64,000 nucleotides of DNA from Drosophila persimilis (Eukaryota > Arthropoda > Insecta > Diptera > Drosophilidae), in contig NW_020825288.1 in the NCBI RefSeq assembly GCF_003286085.1, forward strand, positions 23,870,001 to 23,934,000. Direction: 5' to 3'. Numbering within the stretch: position 1 is the stretch's first letter; every line of letters starts with the position of its first letter. Position numbers and translations under genes: made by a program. Below, in pieces: positions 1 to 13,687 of this stretch. Below the pieces are notes generated by a model. It did no database searches. It saw nothing but the letters and a program-made list of their open reading frames with translations, and had not been told where the DNA came from.

Positions 1-1825
1 AATTTGAATATTAAAGGGGAGCTATGTTTTAGAGGTAGGTATCCAGGTGTCCTGAAGAACAACTGGTAAACGGCTTTCATTCAAATTACAGCTTTCCACC
101 ACACAAGAAATAAGAACACTCAGTTCTGGGACACTGAGTTCTTCCCTCAAAGCTCTAGGACTCTATCTTTTGGTGATATTTGATGAGATTCTATCTTTGT
201 TCGTAGTAAAATTTAATTTGCTAAGTGTAATGTTGGCCGGATATGAATGGCAGGCCTTGAATTCTGAGGCTTGTGGGGGGCCAGCTCCATTCCCATTTAC
301 AAGTTTGGTGTTGGTGTTTTATGGATATGGGTTTATGCATACATTTTCCCCATTGATTTTGCTGAGATGGGAGCATTACAAGGGAACGCCCTGGCCAGGG
401 CGGACCAGACTTCAATGAGATTTTCAAGTGCATAAATAAAATCTCAAATAGATGCCATTAAGAGCATTTTAGCCGCCATTAAAGCAATATGGCCAGACCC
501 CCCGCCCCAGACACCGGTCGCAGACTATTATCCCAAGAAATACGATTATCGCCCAAAATTAACGCGAAATTAATGCAAACTACGCGACCAGCCCCAAGGA
601 TAAGTCTCATCTGAGACAGCTTTAGTGGAGACGGAGTGTGCCTTTGAGCAGGATATTTCCTTCTTGGCCAGAACATTAAGGAGTAATCTCAACATGGGCG
701 TTAATTTTGCGAATTGTAATCAACTGAAAACGGTGCGGTAATGAAGCTGTTGTGGCATAGACCCCCAGCACTGACCACGTCAAAGTCAACACTCCAACAA
801 GTGCAAACAGGGGGCCCGGGAAATTTTTGCCCATCAGGCTCCATGGAAACAATAGCCCGGGCCGGGCCGGGCCAGGCCCAGCCCCAAAGGCCACGCAAAA
901 CAATGGAGCCGCTAAAACAATGGCAGGCGACAAAAGGTAACCGCGAAAAGGATAACTACCAGCCAGAAACAGGGAACGGAACACCGAGAACAGAGAACAG
1001 GACCAGAACGGTGCGGGGCAGGGCCGGACCGGACCGGACCAGACCGGGCGAACCCGCAACCGCAGGTCGAACCTCCTGGCGTTTTGGCAACATTCCATAA
1101 CCCACCCTCTTTCCCATAACTTTCTCTTTGTCCATGGCCGCCAATGTGGGGTGCGGTACTCCCCCGCAGCAGGCATGTGGAAAGCCCAAAATTTGTTAAA
1201 TTAACTAGATAATTTTTAATGAAATTTTTGCATCAGCCACAATTTTAAACACTAAATTTTCGACTATGAAGCCATTAATTACATGGCATTTGTATAGTCA
1301 TCGATTAAGTGGTTTGAATGGAATGTGGAAAATCAAATTTATGAAACTTTGATTTGTAAATAGTGCGGATCATTCCTAATTCAAAGGCAATGTGGGGGGT
1401 CTTAATTGAGGTTATAATCCCAGATTTTGTTTCTGTAAATTAATTTTAAAGGTTGTAGCCTTCACAGTGGGTGTCCTTGTACACCTCAGTACTCATAACT
1501 GTTTGTCGCAAAATTAAAGTAAGTCTTTAAACCAAGGAAGCAGAGAGGAGGCTCTCTTAGCAGAGAGCAAGCCAAAGCAAGGAACTTTTGAGTGGGGCTA
1601 TACCAAAGTAAATTGTTGCTGTTCCCCTGGTAATAAAATATTTGTCGAGCGCCATTTACAAAGTCATTTTCAAGCTCAATGTACTTTCAAAGTAATGCGC
1701 TCCACCTGCCCGCGTTCACTTCGCAGCCCCACTCCGACCACCCCCTCCCACTCCCACTCCCACTCCTGCTCTCCAGGAGTCCACCTCTCTGCTTATTGCT
1801 TGCGGCCCAGCAGCCGTTGTTCTAG
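1..1825. other. non-coding stretch
   Basis: No gene is supported here. The open frames lack splice context and follow base composition. The stretch holds GC-rich short tandem repeats: GGGCC units at about 856-884, GGACC units at about 1015-1050, and CCCACT units at about 1745-1766. The rest is AT-rich unique-looking DNA typical of fly intergenic or intronic sequence. Confidence 0.6.
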
Positions 1826-2010
1826 TTATACCCTTGAAGAGGGTACAATGATTTTGAGTAGATATTTGAAGGGAAAAACTCTACACATCTTACTGAAACC
1901 TTTCAGAGATCATTTCTTGTGCTGAACGAGCCCGGAAAGATAATAAAGCGATAAATCCGCGAGGGTATCTAACACGTCGGCTTCAAAGTTCCCCAGTCTT
2001 GCTTGTTTCT
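1826..2010 (+). repeat. decayed DINE-1/mini-me-like relic
   Basis: It opens with a small hairpin, TACCCT-TGAAG-AGGGTA, followed by a T-rich run. It closes near 1963-1983 with GGGTATCTAACACGTCGGC. The same pair of end motifs brackets the relic at 17338-17915 and, more loosely, the one at 16858-17068. These ends recall those of the abundant short non-autonomous repeats of Drosophila (known family, from memory). No coding capacity is visible. Family assignment is inference. Confidence 0.45.
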
Positions 2011-2016
2011 AGTTTT

Positions 2017-5000
2017 TATTGCGTTCGTTTGCCATTTTATGGTCGCGTTTCAGGTGGCTGATGTTGTTGGTGCTTCTATTGCTGCTCCTCCTGGTGGGTC
2101 TGAGCTTAGGTGCGATATTCGAAGCATCAGCGTCGCTGCTGCCTTTGGCGTTGCTTCGTTTGCCTTGCCAAACACGTGCTTTCATTTAAAATGCCGTAAA
2201 TATATCGCGTAATATAGATTTTTCCCTTCCTTTTTGGCTGTTGACATTTGGCTAAAGCCGTATGTAACTCGTATTGCATTTTTTATTATTGAATATTTTT
2301 CATTGCTAACGGGACTCGCGAGTTGCGTGAGACAAATGCCAAAAGAGTTCGAGCGCCTTTGTACTTGCGTGCAGCAAATGGTGGCAGGAACCAGGTGCAA
2401 TCACACACAAGAGAGCGAGAGATTTTTTAGAGATTTTTCACTTAAATTGGCACACAAATTGAATCGAATAATCGAAACAAAATTTGAAAAACATATATTA
2501 TATTATACATAGTATTCCATTATAAATAAATAATACTCATGTGTGGGAAAAGCAGGTAGTGCAAGTGAGAAATATATGGTTGAGCTTCAGCAGAGGAGCA
2601 CAGATCTAAGAAATTGCGACCCAGAAGCTTCCTCGTTTAGCCAGTACTTAGTGACGCAGACCAGATCAGTGAGAGCGTTCTCTCTCCCTTGAATTACAAT
2701 CCACAAATCTCTCTCTTTCTGCTGCCCAGCATTCCATAATCCACAATCCACAATTACAGCACCAACTGCATCTGAATGTATTCATCAATTGCGTTCCGCC
2801 TCCCGTTACGTTCCACTTTCCCAGCCCTCGAACAGCGTTCCACCTGGATCAACGTTTTGTGTGCATGCACATGAAGAGATAAGCCCAAGACCCACAAGCA
2901 GAGCTCTGCGCTGTCAGCTTGCTATCCTGCTCTTTTCGCTGCATACTGTGCTCAATGGACAGCCGAAAGAGTACACAAAATCCACAGGAGGAGCTAGCAC
3001 GTACACAGAAACACACTCACATTCACACGCATACGCAGCGATGCAAAAACTTGCGCGAAATTTGCATAATTGCGGGTAACTGAAATGAACATGATAATGA
3101 GTTTGGAGAGTTCCGGGGAGTCTGCTTGCCATGTTGCATGCAACAGACAGCATCAGCAAAACTTGCAACATAAATTCAGATATGTACATATACTCCAGCC
3201 ACCGACATGACATCGTGTAATGACGCCCATATGCTTTCTCCAGATTAACCCATATTCCGTAATGGACATATGTCAGCATAAGATACACAAAAGAAAAACT
3301 AAAAAAAAGGAGAGAAAATATAAATTCAACTTCATGAGCAAAAGACGTGCAAAGTGCAGACGATTATGCCAGTCATAAACCGATTAGGTCACATGAATAT
3401 TTATGGATGAACGCGACGAGAGAACTGAAGAGCTCCAACTGCAATTGCAACTGAAAGTGGAGTAAAAGTTGAGCCGAAAGGGGAACTGAAACCAGAGCTG
3501 AATGGCATGCAACAAGCGAAAGGATATATTCCACTTAGCTGCCCCATAATCATATTTCCCTTATGTGGCCCAGGCCAGTAAAAGCGAAAAATGTTGAAAT
3601 GATTTCAGACGAAGAGCTTTAAAAAGTTTAAAGAGGGTGTGCTTCAAGAAGGATCGATACGCTCTCAAAATCAAGGAAAGAAATCTGAACTCGAATTGCC
3701 CTCGGGGTTGCTATTAGCTTGTTTCCGAAACTGGAGCAAGGTTCAGAAACAGGACCAGGTTTGAGGGACAGCAAAGGGTTTAAATTTCGGGAGTTAGGGA
3801 GACATTATTATGAGAGTACCTTCAAAAGTAAAGTGGCGAATGCTGTGATATTTTTCCAATATTTGGGAGAATTTATTGGAAATTTATCACAGAACAAATT
3901 GCAGGAGCACCTTTAATCTGAAAGTCCTTTCTAGGACCCAAAAATATCCCTTGAAACTATTTGAACAGCTTTTCAGGCGTACGATAAGGGTGGGAGAGGG
4001 TGGAACGCTCCAATTGCCATATTTGTATGATACGAAAAAAGTTTTCCACTCGCTTTTGCTGGTTTTGACAGCCCTTTGTGATTGTGGCTATATCGATGTT
4101 GCGCAACTGTTTTCAAGGAAAAGACAACAATAGTGAAATCAATACAGCGTTTTCCTTCGTTTCACTCGTTCGCAAATATAAATAAAACATTTGCATTTAA
4201 AAGGCTTTTCATCACGCATCGCATTCGTTTTATTGCCTATGCAAACAATAAAGCTTTTTTGCGGACAGAAATCATCAGCCATGATGAATGATGTATGGTT
4301 TCGCTCACTGTCTGGCTGTCTGCCTGCCTCACACTCCCCTCGAAAACTGTCACTGGAGTGCTACTCACAGAGATACGTGCTCCATATATTACACCCCATC
4401 CATCACTATCAGGATGTGCGGTTGTGGTGCCATCTTGACCTTCGCCAGCAGATACATTGTCTGGCGAAAATTTCTGGCTTCCTGATTTATGCCTGGAATG
4501 AATTAAATCGATTTTAATCGTTCCCATAAGCGAGTGCACTCAAGTGCTCAATAAAACACACGCGAGTCGGCCCGGGCCTCCTTCTAGAAGAGAAGCGAAG
4601 CAGAATTGAGTCTGTGTGTTTGTATTGTTTCAGTTGAATTGTTCATCGATAAATCTCTTTATCGCCATAATCGTTAAATCGTTCGTTCGTCACGGACTTT
4701 GATTGCTCCCACCAACAATAGAGTCAACTTCCGTCGAGACAGTGGTTAGAAAGCTGTTTGAATGGAGTGCAATTTAATAGAGGATACAAATTTGAGGGAA
4801 ATCAAGAGTTGTCACATCGGCTATATTACTATCTCAGAGAGATATGGAGGAAAGTCTCCAAGTCAATTCTATTAATAAAGCTTTTTTCTTTGTACTATAA
4901 TCGTTTCATCGATGAAGAGCAGTTTTAAGTTTACTTCAAATTGAATATTTAAATTTTTTGGAATTTTTTTAAATATGATTAATCCTCCTACAATTTGCTC

Positions 5001-7819
5001 AATCGGTACCACAACTTTCCGCTCTTTTACACCACTGTTCGAAATCGGCACTGGGCTTGGGCCGTGTTGTTTGTGCCATAGTTGAACGCACACAATGTGC
5101 CCAATGGGTTGTTAGACGTTAGTCCTGGGCCTCGGCATCCGGCGCGACTCCTCACACTCCGCAGACATCCTGCTCTTGGAGGGTGTGTGAGTTGATGGAT
5201 TTTACGGAGAGCAAACAATTTAATAACTGATTAAGCGCGCTATCTGCGATGGTTGTCTGTTTGTACACGTGATAAGGCTTACAGCCGCTTAGGCAACCAT
5301 AACAGAGACACCTGCTAAATGAGCTTACAATAGCCTTGTTAGCTGATGTCGGTATTAGCCAATATGCCCCCGAAAAAAGAACCAACATAATGCAGGAAGG
5401 GGGGAGAGGGATGTTTGTCACATGAGTTGGCAGTACTACAATTTTGAAAATTACTCAGCCACCCACATATATAGTATAAACTGGTGCAGAGACAGATAAA
5501 ATATCAGGGCCTTCAGCATCAACAGCTTGGTAAACAAATTTCCATTTGCTGTTGTACAATGTAACAAAACTTTTGCGCCTCTCCACATGTACAAGCATAT
5601 ACATATACGAGTATGTATGGATGTGGAAGAGTGCGTAATGTTTTACGAATTTTCTGATTTATTGTAAAAGTTTTTATGCACATTTCAGTTGCTGTTCAAA
5701 TAGTTGAATGCGATATGATTGGAGTGTATGTACTATGAATGTATGTTGACGGTCACCTGACAGTCAGACTGCATAATGCACATGAGAGGCACTTTTGCCT
5801 GGTGAAAGTTCCTCATGTGAAATGCAATTAGAGCGAGCATAAAAGTGTTATGATCGGGGATTGCCACCTATTGCAAAATGGCCCCGAAAATTATGTTCAG
5901 TTGGAGTTTGGAAAATGCACACGGCTAAGCAACCATAATTTCCAATTAAAGCACGTCAAAATGAGCAGAGAAATAAAATTGGAGTGCTGTGTGCTCGAAT
6001 CAGTCCAGGGTTACGGAAAATGGAGGCCTAGCTTATACATTTTATCAGGCAAAATAGGGAAATGTGTTCAGGAGTGGAAAGTAGGCACAAATTAATCTGC
6101 TTGTGTTTCAAGCTTACAACCATGTAAAACTCCTCAATCTTCAACGAAAATCAAATAAAAATTGCATTTACCCACAAAAGTATTTTACAAATAAGTGTTT
6201 CCCTCGAAGTAAACAAAGGAAAGTGCAATGAACTTAACCGCAAACAAATCAGTTCGAAAAGAAAACAAAGTAGAATTTTTCATTTGATTATTTGGGGATT
6301 TTCCACATCAAGCTGGAAAATTTTCGGTGAACCTTGGATGCGACATTTTTCTTGATCAACATTGGTCTGAATGTTTTTAATTTTAATCTTCGCTCTCTGT
6401 GCGTCCCCTGTTGTGTCATCTTGATTGACAAATTGAAATAAATAGCTAAAGATACATCAGACGAATGCCAAACATATTGATTTTCGTCTCAGCGATTGAA
6501 GGAGGTGGCTGGGTTAAAAGATAGCAGATGCTCTCAGGCTGCTGCCACTGCCAACGCCTAGGATGAAGTTAATTTATCCAGTTTTGGTTACTCAATTCAG
6601 CAGTTTGGCTTAGTCGTGTATGAACTGAATTATTAATGAAACCCCACAGAGGGGCAGCAGCACGAAAGAAATTTATTGTGTGCCGACAGTTGGATGATGT
6701 CAAAACGAATGCCAGAACAATGATAAATTAATTAGCAACAAGAAAAGGGCAAGCAACACGTGCCACAAATGTGTAATAACTAATTAAAGACGTTCCAAAA
6801 CTTGCCACAAGATTCTAGTAGAGCTTCCTTAAAGCCCAAATCTCTCTCCTCTCTGTCTGGCTCTGGCTCTGCCTCTGGCTTATCTTATCTAACAAGCCGA
6901 GTGGAAAGCATAATTCGCTGTGAGGGGAAACAATGGCCGGGGCAGGACACCTTGGTTGTCTGTTGATAATTACAAGGATAAGGCGATAAGGATAAGCGAC
7001 AACTGCAGTCCATTCACCAAAACCTAATTCAACGAACAATGGCCCAGAGAAACAGAGAGAATGGAGCCACTGAGACCCCCCAACCTCAACCAGATGAGCT
7101 CCATGCAAAGGACTACGATGACGACAAAAATGGGATGATACCAAATTGCAAACAATGCGGCAAAACTTTTGCTGGCCGTAATTAAGCCAGAAGTGTACTC
7201 ATAGAGACCGACTGACGGCCAGAGAAATTGGGTTTCTGCTTTTAAATTGCATCCGGTACTACGCATACGCCCGGTGTGTCAGTCACATCAGTCAAACACC
7301 TATTTATTGGTTGCCTACGGCTGGTCCATCAGAGACCCGACAGAGGCCTCATCACCTGCCATTATCTCTACCTGTCTCCATCTATTTATCGTTTCGCTAT
7401 CCTGCTCTCTCTCTCTCTTTGTCTCTATACTAACTCATTGCATAGTTTATGCTTTGACAGTAGGCCATCACTCATACGCCCCATTGTCTGTGCGGGATCT
7501 TTTTTCTGCCTTTTTCCTGATTTTGACAAAAATTTAAACTTCCTCATTTACACAGAAATTTCCGCAGTATTCCCCCGACTGTTTACATTTAATTTGATTA
7601 GTTTCCCCTGCTCTTTTGAACTTCTCTTTGGAAATAGTTTGGTTAATAAAACTTCCCTTAGAAACCAACAAAAGTCAAGAGGAATAGAGTCAAAGAACAT
7701 TCGCGGTTTCCCATTTCACACAGAAACCAACAAAAAAAAGAGAAATTCAAGAAGGAGAAACACAAACAAAACCAAATAAAAGGAGAATCAGAGAAAGAGA
7801 AATACCAACATAAAAAAAA
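2017..7819. other. non-coding stretch
   Basis: I see no convincing exon on either strand. Open frames here, such as those near 2789-3079 and 7276-7779, are short, have no family resemblance, and are rich in residues expected from pyrimidine-rich or CA-rich DNA. Pyrimidine-rich runs at 6841-6880 and 7395-7425 are simple sequence. Long AT-rich blocks could hold enhancers, but nothing in the sequence alone shows it. Confidence 0.6.
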
Positions 7820-8028
7820 CGAAGGGGAACGTTGTGAGCCGCAGTTAGGGCCGTGACTCTACATTTATACCATCCAGTATGGCTCCACGCTGCCAGGAGG
7901 CGCATGGTTATCAAGAATGCATATACTTTATGCGGTCGGAAGCGCTTCCCTCTGGGTGTAACACACATCCTCTTTCACCACAAATCTAATGTACCCCATA
8001 CTCCTTTTGATTATAGGATATATAAAGA
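7820..8028 (+). mobile_element. internally deleted DINE-1 copy
   Basis: The first roughly 80 bases match the 5' end of the element at 45054 (shared GGAACGTTGTGAG, then ACTCTAC and CAGTATGGCTC). The remainder matches its 3' end (shared ATCAAGAAT..ATACTTTAT..GGTCGGAA, TAACACACATCC, CACCACAAATCTAAT). About 900 bp present in the long copy is absent, including the GTCY tract and the three GC-box modules. The junction lies near 7905. It is a non-autonomous relic with no coding potential. Confidence 0.75.
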
Positions 8029-8157
8029 AAGATATGGACAGAAACTTATAGGTAATGAGTCGGTTGTTGTTACTGATCAGGAATATATATTCCATATGGT
8101 GTTAAAAGTCCCAAGTCTTTCAAGAATATAGTAAAATCGTAATACCCTTTACAGGGA
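8029..8157 (+). repeat. second truncated mini-me/DINE-1 relic abutting the first
   Basis: This has the same orientation as the copy before it but is a different subtype. It contains a degenerate core, GATCAGGAATATATATTCC, preceded by GAGTCGGTTGTTGTTACT, which resembles the CGACTCGGCTATTGATGCT seen at 46047-46065. It ends with AATACCCTTTACAGGG, another TACCC-type terminal hairpin. It lacks the 5' part. Two relics lie side by side, which suggests nested or repeated insertion at one site. Confidence 0.45.
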
Positions 8158-11100
8158 ACCCACCCAGGGCACAGAGGATGTGCGATGTGCGATGTGCGAA
8201 ATGGTGGGAAATACTGGGGAAGCCCATGCACAAATATCATGAAAAGGCATCTACGAGTATATACCCCATCTTCTGTCTGCCCTAGACAGCTAAACTCCAC
8301 TCTCTCTCTCGGTTTCTCTCTCCCTCTATCGCTCTCCTTTTCCTTCCTACACTACTCCCTCCGCCACTCACAACCTTTCAAGCATTGCTGAGCGGAAAAA
8401 TGGCGAGTATAATCGCAATTATTTTTACCTGCCGGCACTTTTAGCACATTCCGTCGGGCAAAACTATGTGCGAATATTTCTTCGACTGGAAAATGAAATA
8501 GTGAGCGCTACAGAGGGTAGCATGCCACAAAGGGGGGCTGGTGATGTAGAGCACTAGACAAGGAAAAACTGCTAGAAAATGTTGGAGTAAAAAAGGCGAA
8601 CTAGAAACTTTTGAAAGTTATGTTAGGTAAGCACTTGCTCGTAAAGTTGTTGTTTCAGTAGCTCATTTTATGTACATTATAAATCGGTTAAAACTGCTTG
8701 GGGTAGGGGTTTGTATAGGGGGGTTAACTTCTAACTAAATTGAAAAGTACAAGTGTTAAGGGGCAAAAAGAATCAACAGAGAGATTGAAAAGTTTCCTGG
8801 ATAGGATAGTCGGCATAGGGAATACATATTAAAAAAATATAAGTATCAAACTATTATTTATTATTGTTATCAGAAATGATTTAATAACGGAACATATTCC
8901 CGTCAAATTTAATTTTTTGTCTCAACAATCGTCTCCACCATTAAATAAACATTAATTTCTTTAAATTTGTTCAACTCTCATTAGCAGTACAAACAAGTAT
9001 CAAAAAAAGCCATTTAATTGTGAACAATGCAGAAACAGTAGGGATAGGGCCATGCAGTATGCATTATATTTAATTAACCTGTAATTAAAAGTGATTTAAT
9101 TTAACACGTGTTCATTGGATTCAATGGGCCAATAAATACAGAGCCGCATATCGAACTAATTAAACAATTATTTTAAATGGCAAACACAGAAGAATATTGT
9201 ACACAAATAATTGGTTTTATGTTCAAACGAATATTTGAATGGCACTCATAAAAAGGGATCAACATTCAGGCAACGTTTTCAGTATATTTAAACAACGGGA
9301 TAAAGGGCAAAGATTTTTGTGTTTATGGAATATAAAAAAGTGGCAAGAGAATTGGAAATGAAAGAAGCACGAGTTCTCGTGCGGCAGTGGAATGCAATTT
9401 ATCTGAGTATCGAGCGGACAGGCAAACTTCCTGGCCACTGTCAAATGGAAGCCAACAGTTACTGGCACTCTGTCAGAGAGTGCCAGTGCTGCTGTTGCAA
9501 CTGCCTTTGCCGCTGGAGCTGCAACGGCAACTGCTCTTTCAGAAGAATGTCCTTTCCTCCTCCTTGGGCGAGTCTTTGTTTAGAGAGGAAGAATTATAAT
9601 TTTCCTGCGTACCCGACAAACTTTTTACTCAGCCAAATACATAGAAAAGTGCAAAAAGGTTTTCCCAAGTCGAAGCTGCGGATACACTTGTCAAACCATC
9701 GTTATTATATGATAATGCCATAAGAATAATAAACTTTGAATCAACTTAGGCCAAGTGATGTGGAAACATGTGAGACTTCTATATGTAACGCTCGGGTGGA
9801 TCAATTATTCCCATGCGACCCAATTACTGGGGGTTCGAGCAGTGTGCAGAAAAAATAACGCTTTAAATGCCAAAAGAAAACGCTTTCTTCTTTTCCTTGA
9901 AAGTTTTATCTCTTAAAAGTCATAGCCCCTCTTAGAGGGTGTAATGGCATGTATGTGTACATACATATCTACTCTGCACATATACATTGTTATATTCCAC
10001 ATAGTCTGATGTGTTTGTCTGCGAGATGCTTTTGTTGAGAGTAACTGCAACTTATTTTGCATATCTTAAAAAATAGAACATACGCAGATCCATCCCGAGC
10101 ATTCCCATTCCCATTCCCAGGCCCCGACTCGCGCCAGAGACCATTATAATACAATAACAAGGAGAATGGGGAGAGGGGTTTTTGGGATGATAGTGCAGCT
10201 GCTGCCAGAGCCATAAAGTTTTCGGTCTATAAGGAAGTTATGGCATTTCCCTCTTGGCTTCCTCTCTTGGCTTTGGCCAAAATAAAAAATTGCCTCAGAG
10301 AGCTGGAATAGAGAGAAATATTCAAATTTCAGCTGCGTGTACTGCTCGCCGACAAGAAAAGTGATTATAGAGATATGGGGGGCCACAGAAAGGAGTACAA
10401 GTCCATGGCGAATTCCTCAGCTTGGCTTCTCCTTCTGGCTTCTTGGGCGGAAGTTAATGAAATGAGACCACAGACAAACTGCTGTTGGCCAAAATACAGA
10501 GAAAAAAAAGAGAGTGGTAGAGGGAGGGAAGGGGCTTTAAGCGAAACTTTTTAACACTCAACACTCGAGTGGCTTTTTTTCCAAGAGACTTTTTGTATTC
10601 AAATTAACAGAGTGCCAGCGATGAGAGATGTACACATGTCCTTGCAGAGAATCGAATGGTTTGTATCCCTTTGGCTACGATTGGTTGTTTCATCTCGGTT
10701 TTGATGGGAAAGATGGGTTAATGTTAAACATTGAGAGTCGCAAGATCTTTATTTACCTATACCTTTCCTCTCTTCAGTCTTCTCCTGAACACAAATTATA
10801 TTCAATTCAAAGATTGTTCAAATAAAATCTCAATAAGTATAAGCCATTTCAGAAGCAATCCTCCAATTCACTTATCAACGTAATCCCTGGCTAAATTATT
10901 CCAAATATTCCCTAGTTCCATCTTCATCTTTAATCCCATCATACTCTTTCTTTCACTCCCCATCAATGGGTATGGCAAATGCCATAGTTTGGTCAGTTTT
11001 TAAAATATATCCCAACATAGTTGCCTGCCAGACACAATTTTGCACAATTTGTAATCTAAGGTTTTGTTTTTCCTTCGAGTGCCATGGGTGGTCAAGGGTG

Positions 11101-11340
11101 CAGGGGGGGCGGGGGGTTGCAATACGTGGAATATTGGGGTTGGGGAGGCAGTGGGTAGCGATGGGTTGGAAAGCACTTTCGCATTACTTTTGTTTTAATA
11201 TTGCAGCAAATGGCTGAAAGCAACTTGGCATATGTGCGAACATTTTATATGACTACTACCACACACGCACTTTCCCTAAACATAGATACACACGAGCACA
11301 GACAGAAAAAAAGACACATACATTGGAAAAGTCATATATT
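8158..11340. other. non-coding stretch
   Basis: No exon with splice support. A 134-codon open frame at 9319-9723 is cysteine-rich because of a CTGCTGTTGCAACTGC-like run and has no recognisable domain. Near 9920-9950 a short CCCCTCTTAGAGGGTG hairpin may be a very old element end. A G-rich run occurs at 11099-11150. Otherwise AT-rich DNA with nothing I can assign. Confidence 0.6.
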
Positions 11341-11465
11341 GTTATACCCAGTGCTTGTAAATTACAAGGGTATTTTGTGTATCCAAAATACTGATGGATG
11401 ATGGAAGCAGCATCGATCGAGCAGTGTCCGTCTGTCTGTATATACACCCTGATCTTGGACATTAT
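11341..11465 (-). repeat. degenerate mini-me/DINE-1 fragment
   Basis: Reading plus-strand DNA, TTATACCC at 11342 is followed by a small hairpin (CTTGTAAATTACAAG) and, about 75 bp on, by GTGTCCGTCTGTCTGT. This is the GTCY tract of the family in the orientation opposite to the copy at 45-46 kb. The conserved core between them is no longer recognisable. Assignment rests on these two marks and their spacing. Confidence 0.35.
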
Positions 11466-13637
11466 ATGTTTAATTTGGGAAATAGTTTCATGGATACGAA
11501 AAGTCAACTATTTCCTAGCGATCCACAAAAAACTATCACGATCAGACAATTAAAACAGGCAGAAGGTCCTGTGCAAAGTGTAAGTGATAGACCGCCAGTA
11601 CTCATTAGTCTTACTTTACTCCCGCTTCAATTATCTATTATATATGTAGATATCATATACAAAATTAAACCCAAATCATCACTAAATAAGCAAAAATAAA
11701 TAAAAACCTTTGGTATTCTTAATAAAGCTTGTAAATTTCATCCTACCCCGATAGTCTATTGATCTATCTATTGTCCTCTCATACTCGTTGTGCAAAATAT
11801 ATTTGTGTTAGGGTACCTTTCAGTCGTTATCTTCGAGAATAGCGTTTTTAGGTTCTATTATTTTTTTGGGTCTGTGGAAAGGAGCAGGACTGCAGCGACC
11901 ACATGAACGGGGACGGAATATGGCTGATGCGGATGTGTTTTATTCGCCACTCACTCGCGGACAGAACACTACCCTGCCCCCTTGCTGTGTGTGTCTGTGT
12001 GAGTGCCCGTGCTCAAGTGGGTGTGTTTGTGTGTGGTAGTGTGCGTGTGGGTGAGTGGAACGCTTTCCCTTTCTGAGCAGCCAAGGCCAAAGCCAGACCG
12101 TGCCGCTGCATTTGCCAACACCACCAACACCCTACTCCAAAACAATTTCAAATTATGTTAAAAAAAAAATTAAATAAAAAAACACACACACACACACATG
12201 CTGAGTGGGCTGGTGGGCGAGCGTTGGTGGAGAAAATTGCAATAAAAAAAGTTTTTGTGTGATTTCCCTCAACAATAAAATAACTGTGCTGGCGAAAATA
12301 GTAAATGCTTTTATTAAAACGTTTTGCAGCTTACTTTTCCCCGGCAAACTTGTGTAAACATATTTCAACTTTTATCATTTACATTCCTTCCTCTCATTCC
12401 TCTCGTCTTTCTACCCAGAGGCACCTCACCCGCCTCACCACAAATCTCCCGTGCTCTCCCAGCAATTAATAATATGTTAAGGATGGAGGGAAAAAAATAT
12501 CTCATAATCATGATTATTTTACGAGCATTTAATGCAGGAGGAAATTTATTAATGCGGTTCTGTCCAGTGTCAAGGCTCGTTGAGGGTTTAAAGTGGATGG
12601 ATTCAATATTTTTTGTACATTTTTGTTCGAAGTGAAAATTTGAATCTTGACTGGAGTGTTAAAGATCAATTAATATGCGCATTCAATTCCCAGCAGAAAT
12701 ATTTTTCTCTTTCTCAACCACTAAATTGGGTCACTTGTTAAGTGGAACAAACAGGCAACAAATGTGTTCCCATATAAAAATTAAAATCGCATTCAAGTGG
12801 AAGCCAGGGACACAGTATCCCCCCGAGGGAGGCCGTTGCTGCGGAGAGGGAAATAACAATAAAATATCACTCATAGAAATAACAACATTTTCCACAAATG
12901 AAACAAATGAAACAAAAAAACCAGAGAGAGTGGAATACAATCGGACTGAAAAGGCCGAGAGACAAACAAAAGAGGAACTTGGACAGAAATCAATCAGTTG
13001 ATGGAATGCTTTTACAAAAATTACAATAATCATGAGTACATTGAATGCTATTCATTGCGGTGCGGTGGGGAGCTCCCTCTTTATATGCACATATTAATAA
13101 GTTTGATTTGTCCAGGGGGGAAACAACAGCAATGTGCCCTTAATTTGAAGCAGGGCTGCTCTTTGTCATGTCAAAGATTGAATTTGAAATTTGCTTTTCA
13201 GCACCGAATTTCCAAGTGGTTTTACCCCGCAAACTATGGATTTTCTGGCAAATCCATTTGAATATTCAGTAATTAATTATTATAATTATTCTGAAGATTT
13301 TATTACACAACTAATTAATGGCTGCGATTGAAGCCGACGGAAGGAGTTGGACGGAAATGTGAGACGTGGCGTGTGACTGACGGACTGGTGGAGAAACTGA
13401 GCCACAGACATCAAAGCTGTATTTTTGTCTTGCCCATAATTAGTACTCGCTGGGCCATGCCTCTGTTAGGTGGCATATCCATCCCTCTCCTCCACTCCAC
13501 CACATATCAAAGCGAGTCTGAAACCACATTATACGATTGCAGTGAGTGACAGCAAAACCCAATTACCTCTTGTCAAACACATGAATATGAAACGAAAGCT
13601 TAGGTCTATTTTAAGCCCCAATGTTTGCCAATTTTTT
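11466..13637. other. non-coding stretch with CA/GT simple repeats
   Basis: No exon is supported. A GT-rich low-complexity tract runs at about 11983-12056 and a perfect (AC) run at 12182-12198. The remaining DNA is AT-rich and lies downstream of the citrate-synthase-like gene. Confidence 0.6.
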
Positions 13638-13643
13638 TTTATT
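13638..13643 (-). terminator. polyadenylation signal of the citrate synthase-like gene
   Basis: AATAAA on the minus strand, 45 bases past the stop codon at 13688. The position is normal for a short fly 3' UTR. The cleavage site would lie around 13610-13625. Confidence 0.55.
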
Positions 13644-13687
13644 TTATATTTTGCCAAATTACTCCTTCTTTATGGTTGGTTCCACTC

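Noticed and set aside
9319..9723. Cys-rich 134-codon frame (possible small secreted protein)
   Set aside because: The Cys cluster comes from a CTG/TGC-rich run; there is no signal peptide and no ordered Cys spacing seen in known families.
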